Assembly: GCA_005281725.1 (NCBI GenBank)
Contig: SSBO01000015.1
Span: 310,581 to 374,580 of the forward strand
DNA from: Wuchereria bancrofti
Taxonomy: Eukaryota; Nematoda; Chromadorea; Rhabditida; Onchocercidae
DNA length: 64,000 nucleotides
Direction: 5' to 3'
Positions 1 through 11,595 of the stretch are shown here, piece by piece. The stretch's first letter is position 1, and each line of letters begins with the position of its first letter. The position numbers and the translations under genes are program-made. Below the pieces are notes generated by a model. The model saw only the letters and a list, made by a program, of their open reading frames with translations. It had not been told where the DNA came from and made no database searches.

Positions 1-182
1 TCACAGAAAGGAATGTCAGAAAAGATGCAAAATGCTCTTGAATAATTCGTTTTTCATTTAAATTAATCATAAACTTAAAATCACGTATATTCTTAATGTT
101 ATAAAAGGGTTTAATCCAAATATTTTACGACTCTTAGTGCAGTTATAATACTTAGGAAAGCAACGGAATAAGCCAAACATAC

Positions 183-1699
183 CATTTCACCAGGAGGTCC
201 TGGAGGTCCGAAATTGCTAGATGGAATCCCATTTGGTCCTGGTGGACCTTTGGGTCCACGAGGTCCTTGTGGTCCTGGTGGACCTTTGATTCCTGTTCCA
301 CCGATTGCATCATCACCAGGTGGACCCTGCAGAAGTCATAATATATAGGTAATCACACTTAATGGCTTTATTTTTTCTTTCATTTACAAATATGCATTGT
401 CGGCAAATAGGCCGAAAGTATCAATACAGTAACTAAGAACCAGGGAGAGCGCTAACACAGGAGGCAAACTGACAAGCAACCAGATAATAAAAATGCAATT
501 TAACGATGTGGATATTTGACCTCAACAAAGAGCCATTTTAAGCGGTATAGCAGAGGCAATTTCTTTTTATGGATGTTACAACGGATCGATGAATTGGGGG
601 ACAGTGGTCTTAGGACAGCTACAGGACGACGCGTGCACAGGATTTTAACTGATAAACGGATAACCCTTTGTTACAAACGATGTAGCTGGAAAGCGAGGAG
701 AAGCAGCCAAGAATCTCTTTGTTCATAAATTAACCTCGCTTTACACACATTACATTGTATAAAATACATGACAATTAAATGCATGTAATAGGCTATTGTA
801 ACAAGATATCTATGCTTAAACAAATCTCCTTTCTTCTCAATTTCACATTTTTTGATCTTCAGTCTCAATTAACTCCAACACCAGCTCTTAATTGCAGTTA
901 ATCATTTTTTACAATTGTACATTTATAGTGTGGTTGCGGTTTCAGCTCTCTGGTAATGTTTAGCGTTTTATAACTGTGTAGCATCCGTGCGATATGTATA
1001 ATGCGCTATTATGATGTTGATTTGTTTTATGCTAAATAAAGGTTTAATTACCCAAGTTTGAGGTGCGGAAAACAATCAGTTCGGCCAGTTCTACTGAGAG
1101 TACAACGAGAACAACGGGAATAGACGTAAGAATAAATTAAAGTAGGAAACAATTAAATAAACAGATATTCGTCCCTTAAAGAAAAAGGAGGGAATATCAT
1201 AACAACCTTATTTTTTCCTACATGCATTATACTATTCGGCAATTCACCGATCTCTCCGTACTATTTATTTTCCACTACGATTTTTATATCCGTATGGTTC
1301 TTATTGCTTAATTGTGCCAGGAAAAATTTCTTCCTGACTTTCTATTATTTGTATTTTTATTCGGTTTCATTCCATCATTGTCATTGAATTGATTATAATC
1401 CAATTGTAGTATTTTATACCTAAGTGAGATAAAAATTAAAATTTAGTCTTTGTCCTTTCAGTCATCAATCAAATTGCTTTTTATGACTCAAAGTATTTTT
1501 TTATAACAGAATGAAATGTACCTTAATGCCAGGCTCACCTCCCTCACCAGGAGGTCCAGGTGGTCCAGGACCGCCTACTCTACCTCCTTTGCCTGGTCTT
1601 CCAGGTATACCGTGATGACCTGGTTCACCAGGTATTCCGGGCCTTCCTGGTTCTCCTTGTCGTCCTCTATTTCCTGGTGGTCCTGCGGGACAAATCACG
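183..1699 (-). CDS. Collagen, partial (two Gly-X-Y exons)
   Basis: Two exons on the minus strand encode uninterrupted Gly-X-Y repeats. The upstream exon (1699 down to 1522) follows a TTTCCAG acceptor, starts with [13 protein letters not shown] and ends GEPGIK before a GTACAT donor. The next exon (326 down to 183, 48 codons) follows a CTGCAG acceptor, starts [10 protein letters not shown] and ends GPPGPPGEM before GTATGT. The phases agree and the Gly register carries across the 1.2 kb intron. A CPAGPPG start to the triple helix is typical of nematode cuticle collagens, which are secreted, trimerise and are cross-linked in the cuticle. The C-terminal exons lie beyond the left edge. I could not place the N-terminal exon (signal anchor and processing site), so the exact subfamily is open. 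Confidence 0.85.
327..1521 (-). other. Collagen intron, no other gene seen
   Basis: This 1.2 kb interval between the two collagen exons holds scattered short open frames on both strands. None has paired splice sites or a recognisable protein pattern, so I read it as intron. Confidence 0.6.
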
Positions 1700-2489
1700 C
1701 TGGAAATTCCTTTTCTTATTAGATACACTACTTTTTGCAACATAGTAGATAAAATCAAAAGAATGAATATAAAAAATCTTGGGATAAACCAAGTTCTGAT
1801 TCCAATGAAATATCTAAGTTTGCGTTTTTCCTAAGTTTATCACTTACTTCTTAGTCTATTTCTAATGGGTCTGCTATGTACAGATGGAAGCTCAGAATTG
1901 TTGCCATAAAAAAGGATTATAAAAAATAACATAGTGATTATCAGGAAAATATACTTCAAAATTCTCTCGTCATACATTAATTATTTAAAAATTTGTCTGA
2001 ACCTTTCAGTATTATAACTGTTTTTAAACATATAAGGAAATTTTAATTTTTCAGGGAGAAACTGAACAATTATGAAACTTTATGCAAATTGAAATTTAAT
2101 ATTTAAATAGATTAAAAAAAGTTCCATGGTTATTTTGTTTAACTATTACAGTAGGAGACGGCAATTTGTGTCTTTATCTTATGAAATAAGCAAAAGGTTT
2201 AATCAAGTGTTATTAGCAAAAATTTTTGAAAAATTGGATAAAAAAGGAGGAATAATATTACTATTACAATTGTAATAGGAAATTTCATTATCGATTATCA
2301 CTAAAGCTTTGTAATTGTCACCAAATACTACTATAATATTTGTAACTGGAAAATTATCACCAAAAGAAGAAGAAAAAGGAAGGAAAGAAAGAAAAAATTT
2401 TTTCAGTAATATAATCGTTGGAATTGATACAAAAATATTGCCATATTCTGTTCGTATTCAGTTTCTTTTCGGATTAAGATATTCCGGTT

Positions 2490-4066
2490 ATGCAGAGTCA
2501 GGTCAAAAGGCAACAGCACGTTGACGAATTACTTCCACCTGTGCTACAACAAAAAGATCCAACAAACGATTCACTGTCGCCGTCGTCATTTGCTCGTTGC
2601 ACTGATCAATATCAGAGTGATAAACTATTGGCTGTAAGTGTGAATGTGTTAACTTTCAAATAATACTATTTAAAATGACTGATAAGCAAACTGTCGGCTT
2701 ATCATACAGAGCTAAATTAGGAATGATAATGATAAGTTGAATTTTTTTTTTTAATTTCTTCATTCGTTAAAATGATCAGTGCAATTAGTGATATGTGATA
2801 GTTACAAAGTGATAGTCACAGTAACGTTAGTGATTTTGCAGGGTAACTTGCAGGATTTTTCTCTTTTATAAAAACATACTTTTCACGTGTCAATGACGTA
2901 ATCTGACGTACTGTGAATGGGAAATTTTTGCATATAAAAAAAATTTCTTCTATTTGAAAGTATCAATTTCAAACAATCAGTGCAATTAGTGATATATAAT
3001 AGTTACAATGTGATAGTCACAGTAACGTTAATGATTCTATAGGATAACTTACAGAATTATTCTCTTCTACAAAAAACATACTTTTAACGTATTAATGGCG
3101 TAATCTGACGTACTATGAATGGGAAATTTTTGCATATAAAAAAAATTTTTAAACAAAAACAAGAAAAAACTAGACACTTCAAATTAAATAAATTAAAAAA
3201 TTATCATAAGATGCTTCAATCGTTGCAGCAGATTCGTAGCGGAGTACAATTGCGCCACGTAATACCAAATGATCATAAACAATGCACTAAAATGCTTTAT
3301 GATAAAGCATGCGAGAAAGTAATCATTTCGGTAAATTCCTTTCATTTGTTATATTTTTTTTCAAAAAAATATGAATGATTCCTTTTTCTATTTTTTGCTT
3401 TTTCTCTCTTTTCACATTGTTGTTATCTAAACATTACTTTCATTAATTATTTAGAAAAGTTTTTCCTTATTTAAAATTCTTTTTGCTTTTTTTGCTAACC
3501 TTTTGCATACATTTATGAGTTACATAGGAAGAAAATAATATAAATGAAAAAGAAGTAAAATTAGAAACGGAAAAAACGATTGATATTGGAAATATCTTAC
3601 TTAATGCTATGCACAAGCGACGACTTCTAATGCGTTTTGGTTAATTAATTGTTTGCTTTACATTTTTGCGCTTCCAAATAATGGAATGAATTGAAATGAC
3701 CTTTTTTTTATTAAATACAAATAATTCACTTCAAAATTCGTAAAAATGACAATGGAAATCTTTGGAGAAAACAGATAGAGAGAGTAAAGAAGAAGAGGAG
3801 AAATAAATAATTGACCTGAGCAAAGAAATAATTAAATGATTTTTTATTTTAAGTTAAAATGATGCATATTATTTATTATATCTTGCATCAATAACGTTAT
3901 CCTACAAGTAAACAAAGAAATTCTTATTTTAGAATCTTCCTCAAGCAGTGACGAGAACACAAATGAGCAGAAATTGGAACAATGGAGTGATACTGACGAT
4001 AATTATGATGATGATAATTACAATGATAATGATATTAATATGTCAATGAATAAGACACAAACCTAA
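2490..4066 (+). CDS. WH2-connector-acidic (WCA-like) actin regulator, 169 aa
   Basis: Four exons join in phase: 2490-2633, 3211-3330, 3528-3639 and 3933-4066 (510 nt with stop). Exon 2 carries a WH2 motif (SLQQIRSGVQLRHV), the actin-monomer-binding element of WASP-family proteins. Exon 3 ends in an amphipathic stretch (ILLNAMHKRRLLMRF) like the WASP connector helix. Exon 4 is acidic with one Trp (EQWSDTDDNYDDD), like the Arp2/3-binding acidic tail. WCA modules bring G-actin and Arp2/3 together to nucleate branched filaments; that activity here is inferred from the motifs. Residues 1-48 are Gln/Ser/Pro-rich. The start at 2490 is the first ATG in frame, but a TATGCAG acceptor overlaps it, so this could instead be the 3' end of a longer WASP-like gene. 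I saw no GTPase-binding or WH1 exon upstream. The exon 2 acceptor (CATAAG) is weak and was chosen for phase. Confidence 0.7.
2775..3148 (+). repeat. Diverged tandem duplication (about 173 bp, two copies)
   Basis: Two copies, about 2775-2947 and 2976-3148, lie 201 bp apart in the first intron of the WH2 gene. Shared landmarks in order are ATCAGTGCAATTAGTGATAT, GTGATAGTCACAGTAACGTT, AATCTGACGTACT and GGGAAATTTTTGCATATAAA. They differ by scattered substitutions and small indels, so the duplication is not recent. Confidence 0.85.
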
Positions 4067-4478
4067 TCAAAAAAGAAATTTACAAATTAATTAATAAAAA
4101 AAAACGAATTCTGCATAATAAATTTACTTCCTTCTATTAAAATACATACACTGATACGAAGAAGTGTAATATCCGTCAACACTGATTGATGATTTAAATA
4201 TAACCCGAAAAATCAGTGTATTATTATTTTGTGTGCTACGTACGTGATCAAATTTTTGCAACAAATCTGATGAAAAATTAATCATATGCGATTACTAATC
4301 TATCCGTAATGGTCATTAATGACTAATTTAAGTTAAAATCTCGACCACATATTTTGTATTATTCACGATATTAACCTTTAATTCGTAGATAGGTTTTAGC
4401 ATTATCACTAACTTATGCTTGGCTTACTTTTGATCATTCTTTATCACTATCATATCATATCATGATGAATAGTTGAAA

Positions 4479-5069
4479 TTAAGATACGTACCATTTTCCT
4501 TGAGGTACAGATATTATTGATGCAATACGTTGCATTCGATTACTTACCGCTAATTCCACATATTCCGCAGCGTACGAATGTAAATCATAAATAGCACTGA
4601 TTAAAAAAATCGGTAATAATATAAGAAATGAAATTGTTAGTATCTAAAAAAATCTTTGGAAGATATTTGTTTCATATACTTTCCTTTCATTATTGATTTA
4701 CAAATTCAAATATTAAAAAACGGATTGAAACATTTTCATTTCACATTTCTTCCCACTTTTTTCTTGTACCAAAAGAAAAATAATCCTTATTAATTTAATA
4801 AAGCATAAAGTTCCATTTTTTTAAAAATTCGTCATTTAATTCTAGATGGTTCTTAATAGATTAAGAACCACAAATGGTTGTAGCAGTGCCGTTTTCTCGA
4901 CAATAATTCCGTAAAATAATGATAAAATAACAACAGCGTCGATAAATAGAAACAGTAATTCCCAATTCCATCCGATATCTGACAATCCAAAGGCTTTTAG
5001 GATCAAATTGCTGATGATCAAAAATGATGAAACCATTGCAATTGCAAATGCACCCTGCTGAGAAGTCAT
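4479..5069 (-). CDS. Small three-helix membrane protein
   Basis: Exon 1 (5069 down to 4869) encodes two hydrophobic helices, GAFAIAMVSSFLIISNLIL and LLFLFIDAVVILSLFYGIIV, ending TALLQPFV. Exon 2 (4643 down to 4479, acceptor TTTTTTAG) continues in phase with a third helix, ILTISFLILLPIFLISAIY, then a short polar tail and stop, giving about 121 residues. The order of helices, with a short charged turn before the third, recalls small nematode tetraspan proteins of the LAPTM/DUF7027 type, but this is only a resemblance. Uncertain points: the exon 1 donor (GTTCTT) is weak; a CTCAG acceptor overlaps the start, so an N-terminal exon could be missing; exon 2 has internal donors GTAAGT (after 4548) and GTACGT that could lead to a fourth helix. 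It faces the WH2 gene tail to tail. Confidence 0.5.
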
Positions 5070-5071
5070 CG

Positions 5072-5073
<2 letters not shown>

Positions 5074-5110
<37 letters not shown>

Positions 5111-5124
5111 GTTACTATTATTAC

Positions 5125-5160
<36 letters not shown>

Positions 5161-5300
5161 TTATTAATTGTTGTTATTATTGTCATTATCATTATTAATT
5201 ATTTTTATTATCACTACAATTATTATTTATCATTATTACTATTAATATTAAAATTAATGTTAATATTATTATCATACTATTATTATAGTTGTAACTATAA
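5074..5300 (+). repeat. (ATT)n microsatellite, degenerate at its right end
   Basis: A long run of ATT units spans roughly 5076-5160, then decays into ATT/ATC/GTT-rich sequence to about 5300. It lies directly upstream of the membrane-protein start on the minus strand, which is therefore preceded by an AAT-rich leader. Confidence 0.9.
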
Positions 5301-7565
5301 TTGTTACTAATTCATATTATGCTCAAAGTGTCATTATATTCTTCTTTGCATTAAATCTCATTTTCCTTGCTCAAAAGAAATTTTAATTCCTTCTTTTAAA
5401 TAGATGAAAATGCATTACTTTAACATGAACGGAATAACAACAAAATCGATATTTGATTAAATTGAACATTTTATGATTTAACTTTAAACATCGATGGCAA
5501 TTTATCCGTTCCTTCTTAGCTCTACTGAAAATATTCAATCATATATTGATCTACAAAATATGAAATTCGAAGAAATTATTTGCGATAAGATAAATAAAAG
5601 ATTCGAAGAAAGGAAAAAGTATCTCTCAGAGTTATTAAGTAACTATGAAAAAGCAATAATAACTCTTTGAATGTTAATGTTTGAAAAAATATTTAAGTTA
5701 ATGCGAAAATTAACCGAAATAATTCGAATTTTTAGCAATTTTTGTTAGTCGTTTCATTTAACGGATTGGAATTGATTGTAAAAACTTTGTATGCAACAAA
5801 CATACATAGTTTCAATGTTAAAAAAATATTTCTTTTCCTTTAAAAAATTAAAAGAGTTACCGGTATTAAAAACTGAAATGTAAAACTTAAAGAATTTACT
5901 TGAAAATGTTTTCTTATTGTGTTAATCAATTAATAATAGAAAATGGACGGAAATAATCAGTTTTAAATCGAAATTAATATTATTTAATTGCAAATTAATA
6001 GTATCTATTGCCTTTCTCTTTATAAATAAAAATATTAGTTGGAAGAAAGTATGATAATTAGTTGAAGTTATCATCGTTACTATTAATTTCCTTTTAGTCA
6101 GATCAAAAAATTTCCCAGGTTAAAATAAGATTATGCCATATGAGTAATAGTTATCATAAGAGAACAAAATAAAATGATAATTGTCGAATATTTGATAAAA
6201 GAATTAAACATAGTTAATTTAAATTTAAGAATGAATCATTATTGCAATTACGAATTACTTTGTCATCTCACAAGGTGGACTACAAAAATTTGTGATAGAA
6301 ATAGGAATGTATTGTTAACAATAAACAACAGTACGGTTAGTTTGAGTTTAATAATTAATTAGCATTCAGTATAAGTTTACTGCTAACTTCAAATGATGCG
6401 ACTTATTTACTTTTATTTTTTTATGATTCATTCGTATTTTCCGATTTCAGTAGCTCCCAAATAATATTTCTTGAAAGAAATAGTTGCTTATTGTTTATAG
6501 CTGCTTATTGTTCATGCATGAATTTTACCTAATTTGATTAACTACATGCTTTTCATATTAGTTAATTACATAATTCATATGCAATTTTAGTTTCATTAGT
6601 GTATGCAGAGATGGTAACCGTTTTCTTCTGTAATATCAAATAATTCTATATAAAAAATTCACATTACAACTAATGAAATAATAATAATAATGATAATAAT
6701 AATAATAAATAATAATGAAATAATAATAAATGTCCAGAAATGTTAAGTTCGAAAGGTGATGTCGTGTTATACATCCCATATCAAGCAGCCCTTTATTATT
6801 ATCATTATTATCAGTTATTAGCTATTAATCATTAATCACTGATCTGAACGCATCGATGAAATTATTCGGAAAACTAACGACCACGGAATCAAAGGTTGTA
6901 ATGCCGCAAGAACCCGCACAAAGTGGTGCAGAAATTGACGAAATAGAAGTGGAAAAGGGAAGAAAGAGAGGGAGAGAGAAAGAAAGAGAGTGTGGAGATA
7001 GGCAACGGTGAGTGTAGGGAAGGGGTAGAATGAATGGTTAATGAGGTAGAGAATATGGGTGAATTAGTTAGTGTTTATCAGTTTCGTTTACGTAACGAGC
7101 GGAAGAGAGGAATTGTTGAGTTCGTAACGTGAGCACATCTGCTGAGAAGTTTTAATTTTTAAATGAAATGAAATGAAATGTCAATACTAAATATTTGCGT
7201 CCATCTACACTCTTTGAAGCATCGCACAAAATACGAGGTGAATTTACTTTCATTCCATTCAGATATGACAGTTACTTCCATTTGAATATTAAATCAGTTC
7301 GATTTAAACCCAGTAAAATATATTTATGTTTACGTTGAATAGTTACGTGAAATGTGATGCGCGCTGTGTTCGTTCGACTTCTGTAACGAGCATAATTCAA
7401 AATGTTGAGAGAAATGAATTTTGATAATTTTTTTTTGATATTATGTTTACTCTTAGTGGGGAAACTTTGTTCACTTCAAATAGGCATTTAATGTGTGACG
7501 TATGTTTCAAAAAGCGTATAGGCCAATTCTATTTTGAAATATTTTGAAGTACTGATGATTTAAGG
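5301..7565. other. Intergenic region upstream of the EED gene
   Basis: No convincing exon was found. It contains an AAT-rich stretch at 6680-6735, a purine-rich GA stretch near 6950-7000 and a short GAAAT repeat near 7165-7185. The last few hundred bases presumably hold the EED promoter, but no specific element can be supported. Confidence 0.5.
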
Positions 7566-10500
7566 ATGTCGCTTGGACGGGTATCCAGTCCGAGTGGTGT
7601 CAGTGAAGCAAGTCAGTCTTCATCATACTCAATCAACCAGCAGGCAAGTTCAACTTCATTATTTCTTCTTTTTTATTATATAAGAATCTGGAGTGAAATT
7701 CATTTTCTTCCTTGAGTATGACGTATCAAAGTTAGATAGTAAAGCTGGAATATTCTGATAACCCAGTATTCGTCGTAGCAGCGAAAGCTCATTAAATGCA
7801 AATAGTTTGCTGTAATTAGCAGTTATGACATGTAGTGTGATCGGTGCATTCATGAGAACAACACTTCTATCCTTGTGCTATTTTATTATTGGTTTTTTGA
7901 CTAATGCTCTGGCTTCAAATAATTATAGAGCATTGATTGTCAGTAATTGTTTCAGAGAAGTAGGAAATCGATGAAACTATCAACTTCACTTCGAAGTTCA
8001 CCAAGGATACCTTTTAAGCATCTCACTACTGTTTATGTTAGTTAAATTTTATAATTTTGAGATACGACTATTGATAAAGTCTTTTTGTACTTTATTCAAT
8101 TAACCAATTCGACATAACGAGTTATTTGTGGGTAGTGGCATATGTCACATGTAATCGTTCTCTGTAGATCTGATTGAATATAAAACTGAACACGATATTT
8201 CAACACTATCACATCTGTTTTCCTGTTTTGAAAATAAGTTATGTTTTCCATTTAATCATTTTTACTTATTCTAAAATAACGTTTATCCGTGAGGAGTTAT
8301 TTGTTCAAAAATTTTCAAGAAAAAAAATTTTTTTCCACGAATCACTTTTTCTCATTGAGGTACGCGATCATTTTCAGATAATTTATGAAAAATTACATTC
8401 CTTAGAAAAAAAAGATCGAATTCAAATCGCAATTTGGTATTCCAGGAAGGGCATAAGAAGACAATATATGGTGTTGCATTTAGTCCGTATCTTATTTCTA
8501 ATCCACATTTTGCGACTGTTGGAGAAAATCGAGTGAGGTTTTTTGTTTTCCTTTGTTGAAAAAGCAATTTTTTTGAAAGAGCAGTAAAAACAATTGACTT
8601 TCCAAAATTTTACTTGTTTTTTAAATAAACCTCGTTTTTAGTGGCTGTGATTTATGTGTTATGCGACTGTTGGTCATTGATGAAAAATTGTTATGGTCCA
8701 GATCAATTATGCAGGAGATCAAAAATTATTTTTCATTAGTTCTCTACCCATTTAATTAAGCCAGTTACAATTATAGATATCAGTATATGCAATCATGAAA
8801 GATGGAAACGGAGTAAAGTTGTTGAGAAGTTTCCACGATTCAGCGGTGAGGAAAACATTCTTATCTTTTACATTTAGTTAAATGTTGGCAGTAAGTGTTT
8901 GCTTACATTTTATTTAAAAGGTTTGGATTTCTCATTTTTAAATTTGGCTTTTTTTTTCTTCAGAAAACTGAATGGTTTTTCACCGTCTGTTGGGCATATG
9001 ATACTGAAAATGACGTACATGTCGTGATTGCTGGTGGGAATCGAGGAATTATACGAGTAATAGATGTCGTCACGGGTGATCTTGTTAATGTTCGTCTGTT
9101 TATTTCTTTGAAACTGTGTTTCTAAAGAATTTTAGCATGTAATGCAACAACAAATTATTGTTATATGCGGTTACTGTTTTCGAATTAATTACACATTTCA
9201 TTAGCAAGATTTAAAATCATTTCAGAGTTTGATAGGACATGGTGATGCTATAAATGATATCCGTGTTTTTCCAAACGATTCCATGATTATTGCTTCAGCT
9301 AGCAAAGATTTCACAGCTAGGATATGGAACATTCACAACAGTGCTTGTTTAGCTATTCTTGGAGGAGTTGAGGGCCATTTGGATCAAGTTATATCAGTAG
9401 TAAGCTTAGAGCGAACAGTTTTCTAGGACTTTTCATCTCAAAGTTTACAGAATCATTTTTAATTTGAGTACTCTTTTTAAGCAAATGTGACACTGTTGTT
9501 TGTTTCTTAAGAGTTATGCATTATCTGTTAATCCATATCTTAATAATGGATTATTATTTACTATACAGAATGTGAGAACTTATTTTAATCTTTGTTTTTA
9601 GGATTTTGATGCTGAGAGTGAATATTTGGCATCGGCAAGCATGGATCATACTGTCAAGTTGTGGTACGTAGGGAAGGGAAGCGGTGTTGATCGACTAGTT
9701 GAGCAGTCTAAAGCTGATCTCAGAGTAAATAGTTTCTTGCATCATTTTTTTGTAAATACATTGAATAGAGTGGCTAAGCGAATGAATTACTAAGCGAATA
9801 AAAAATCCATTTTATAACCAGGAGGCATTATTAATAATTGGTAGTATGCAATAATTTTTTTTAACTGGTTAATTTAATTGCTTAACCTTTCGCCAGGTGT
9901 TTGCATGTCATTTATTATTTGAAAAAAAATTCCCTTACTGCAGTTTTAGCTTTTACTTACAAGTGTTTGTCGTTTGTAGTTTATAAACTAATTAAAAATA
10001 TATTTCTGATGTTGCCGAGAACGTTTTGCAGCTGGTTGATTTCCCAGCCGAAATCCATTATCCTCGTTGTAGCACTCGTGATGTACATACCAATTATGTT
10101 GATTGTGTTCGTATTTTTCATAGGCTCATATTTTCCAAGGTGAACTGTTGTCATTTTCATCTTGTTTGAAATTACTTATAAGTTATTATGAGTATTTGGA
10201 AATTGAACGGAAACTGGATGGGAGGATTGACTGAGGTAAGGAATAGGAAGGATTTGCATATTCTCGTAATTAGAAGTTGAACAAAAATTAATTCCAGTCA
10301 ACTGAAAACGAAATAGCTTTATGGAAATTTGGTGATTTCGATGATTTGGTCGCTGGACAAGGTAATAAAGTAAAAACCGAGACATGCGTTATTCATTTTC
10401 GTCAGATGGAATTACCGGAAACTAATATGTGGTATATCAAATTTGAAATTGACCCGTTGGAAAAAGTAATTTCTTTAACTGCTGCTTTTGTCTTCATTTT

Positions 10501-11137
10501 ACTAAATCCTAGTTAGTAAAATCCTGAATCCAATTTTTGCCTACCATTGTTGGTAATGGATAGTATGCGACGAGAAATGATGAAATGGGTAACACTGTAT
10601 ACTTTAATATGCAGAGATTTATATTGTTTTATTTCTGAAAACATAGATTGGATATTGGGTAGTTTCGATGAAGAAGTGAAAGAATTATGAAAATAAGCGC
10701 TTTTTTGTCTTTCCTGTCTTGAACTTTTCTGCTATTAAGTTTCAGTATCTTGTCTGCGGTAATCAAAAAGGTGAAATTCACATATGGGAAATTAACAATG
10801 GTTCACTACCATCTGTAAAAAGGTTTGTATTGGGTCTTTTGCACGATGCATCATGGATAGTTGAATAAGACTTGCTAATTTTACTTGGAAATTTTTTCTT
10901 GAAATTTCTTCTAAGTCAAATATATCTGCACCTTTTTCTTAGAGGGCTAAAGTTTTATAAATCAGTTGTTTTAGCAAATCTTTTTTTGGTTTCCTGAAAT
11001 ATATTTCCAGCAATCACGTGTTGCATCCCAAAGATGTTGGGTGTGCCATAAGGCAGATTGCATTTAGTCCATGTGGTCAACATATGATTGCCGTGGCTGA
11101 TGATGCAAGTATATCCAGGTTTGCTAGAAAAATGTGA
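7566..11137 (+). CDS. eed: EED orthologue, WD40 subunit of Polycomb repressive complex 2
   Basis: Eleven exons join in phase into 405 residues: 7566-7643, 7956-8036, 8446-8532, 8777-8845, 8964-9089, 9226-9399, 9602-9724, 10032-10139, 10298-10465, 10746-10822 and 11011-11137. WD40 signatures and EED-specific blocks appear in order: [138 protein letters not shown] and [11 protein letters not shown] binds H3K27me3 and activates the PRC2 methyltransferase in the nucleus; the C. elegans counterpart is MES-6. The start is the first ATG before a Ser-rich tail. The last exon reads to a stop that gives a tail equal in length to that of human EED. Intron 1 has a GC donor. Its 3' end faces the channel gene. 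Confidence 0.93.
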
Positions 11138-11313
11138 AATTTACATGCTCATCAGATCAGTGTATTCTGCAAATGTAGTTTCCTTTTATCTATGAATAGT
11201 ACAAATTAAGCAAATTCAAGTGTGTAGAAGTTTCAAATTTTGTTACTTTGAAATTATTTCGTATGATTTCCACGGGTACTTTGTGTGTTTTTGACCTTTA
11301 TTTGTTGTCACTT

Positions 11314-11315
<2 letters not shown>

Positions 11316-11383
<68 letters not shown>
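11316..11383 (+). repeat. 68-nt poly(T) tract between convergent genes
   Basis: There are 67 T residues with a single C at 11350. The tract lies between the EED stop (11137) and the channel stop (11596), so on the channel's strand it is a genomic poly(A) about 210 nt past the stop codon. Confidence 0.95.
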
Positions 11384-11384
<1 letters not shown>

Positions 11385-11595
11385 AAGATATAAAGGTACT
11401 TCTACCTCATATTGTTATATTTTAAATTATCTTTACATTGATTTGTTTTTTGCTGAAGTTTCATCCACTTTGGCACCTGTTTTGAACTATTTCCAATTTG
11501 TGTTACTCCGAACACAGTAAATGCAAAATCTTTTTATTTGTTGAGCAGCACAGTCGATGCAGTAACGAGTGAATATATGAATTTATTCAGAAGTA

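Noticed and set aside
1848..1890. Minus-strand segment reading LPSVHSRPIRNRLR before a GTAAGT donor, which looks like the processing site of a cuticle collagen N-terminus.
   Set aside because: It ends with one leftover base while the collagen exon at 1699 needs two, and the phase that would fit contains a stop.
11398..11420. Minus-strand TGAGGTAG, the seed sequence of let-7-type microRNAs.
   Set aside because: The following bases do not match known family members and no convincing hairpin is visible; an 8-mer is expected by chance in this much sequence.
11384..11520. Open frame after the poly(T) tract that could act as a final EED exon in phase (YKGTSTSYCYI).
   Set aside because: Reading exon 11 straight to its stop gives a tail of the same length as human EED with matching Arg positions, which is simpler.
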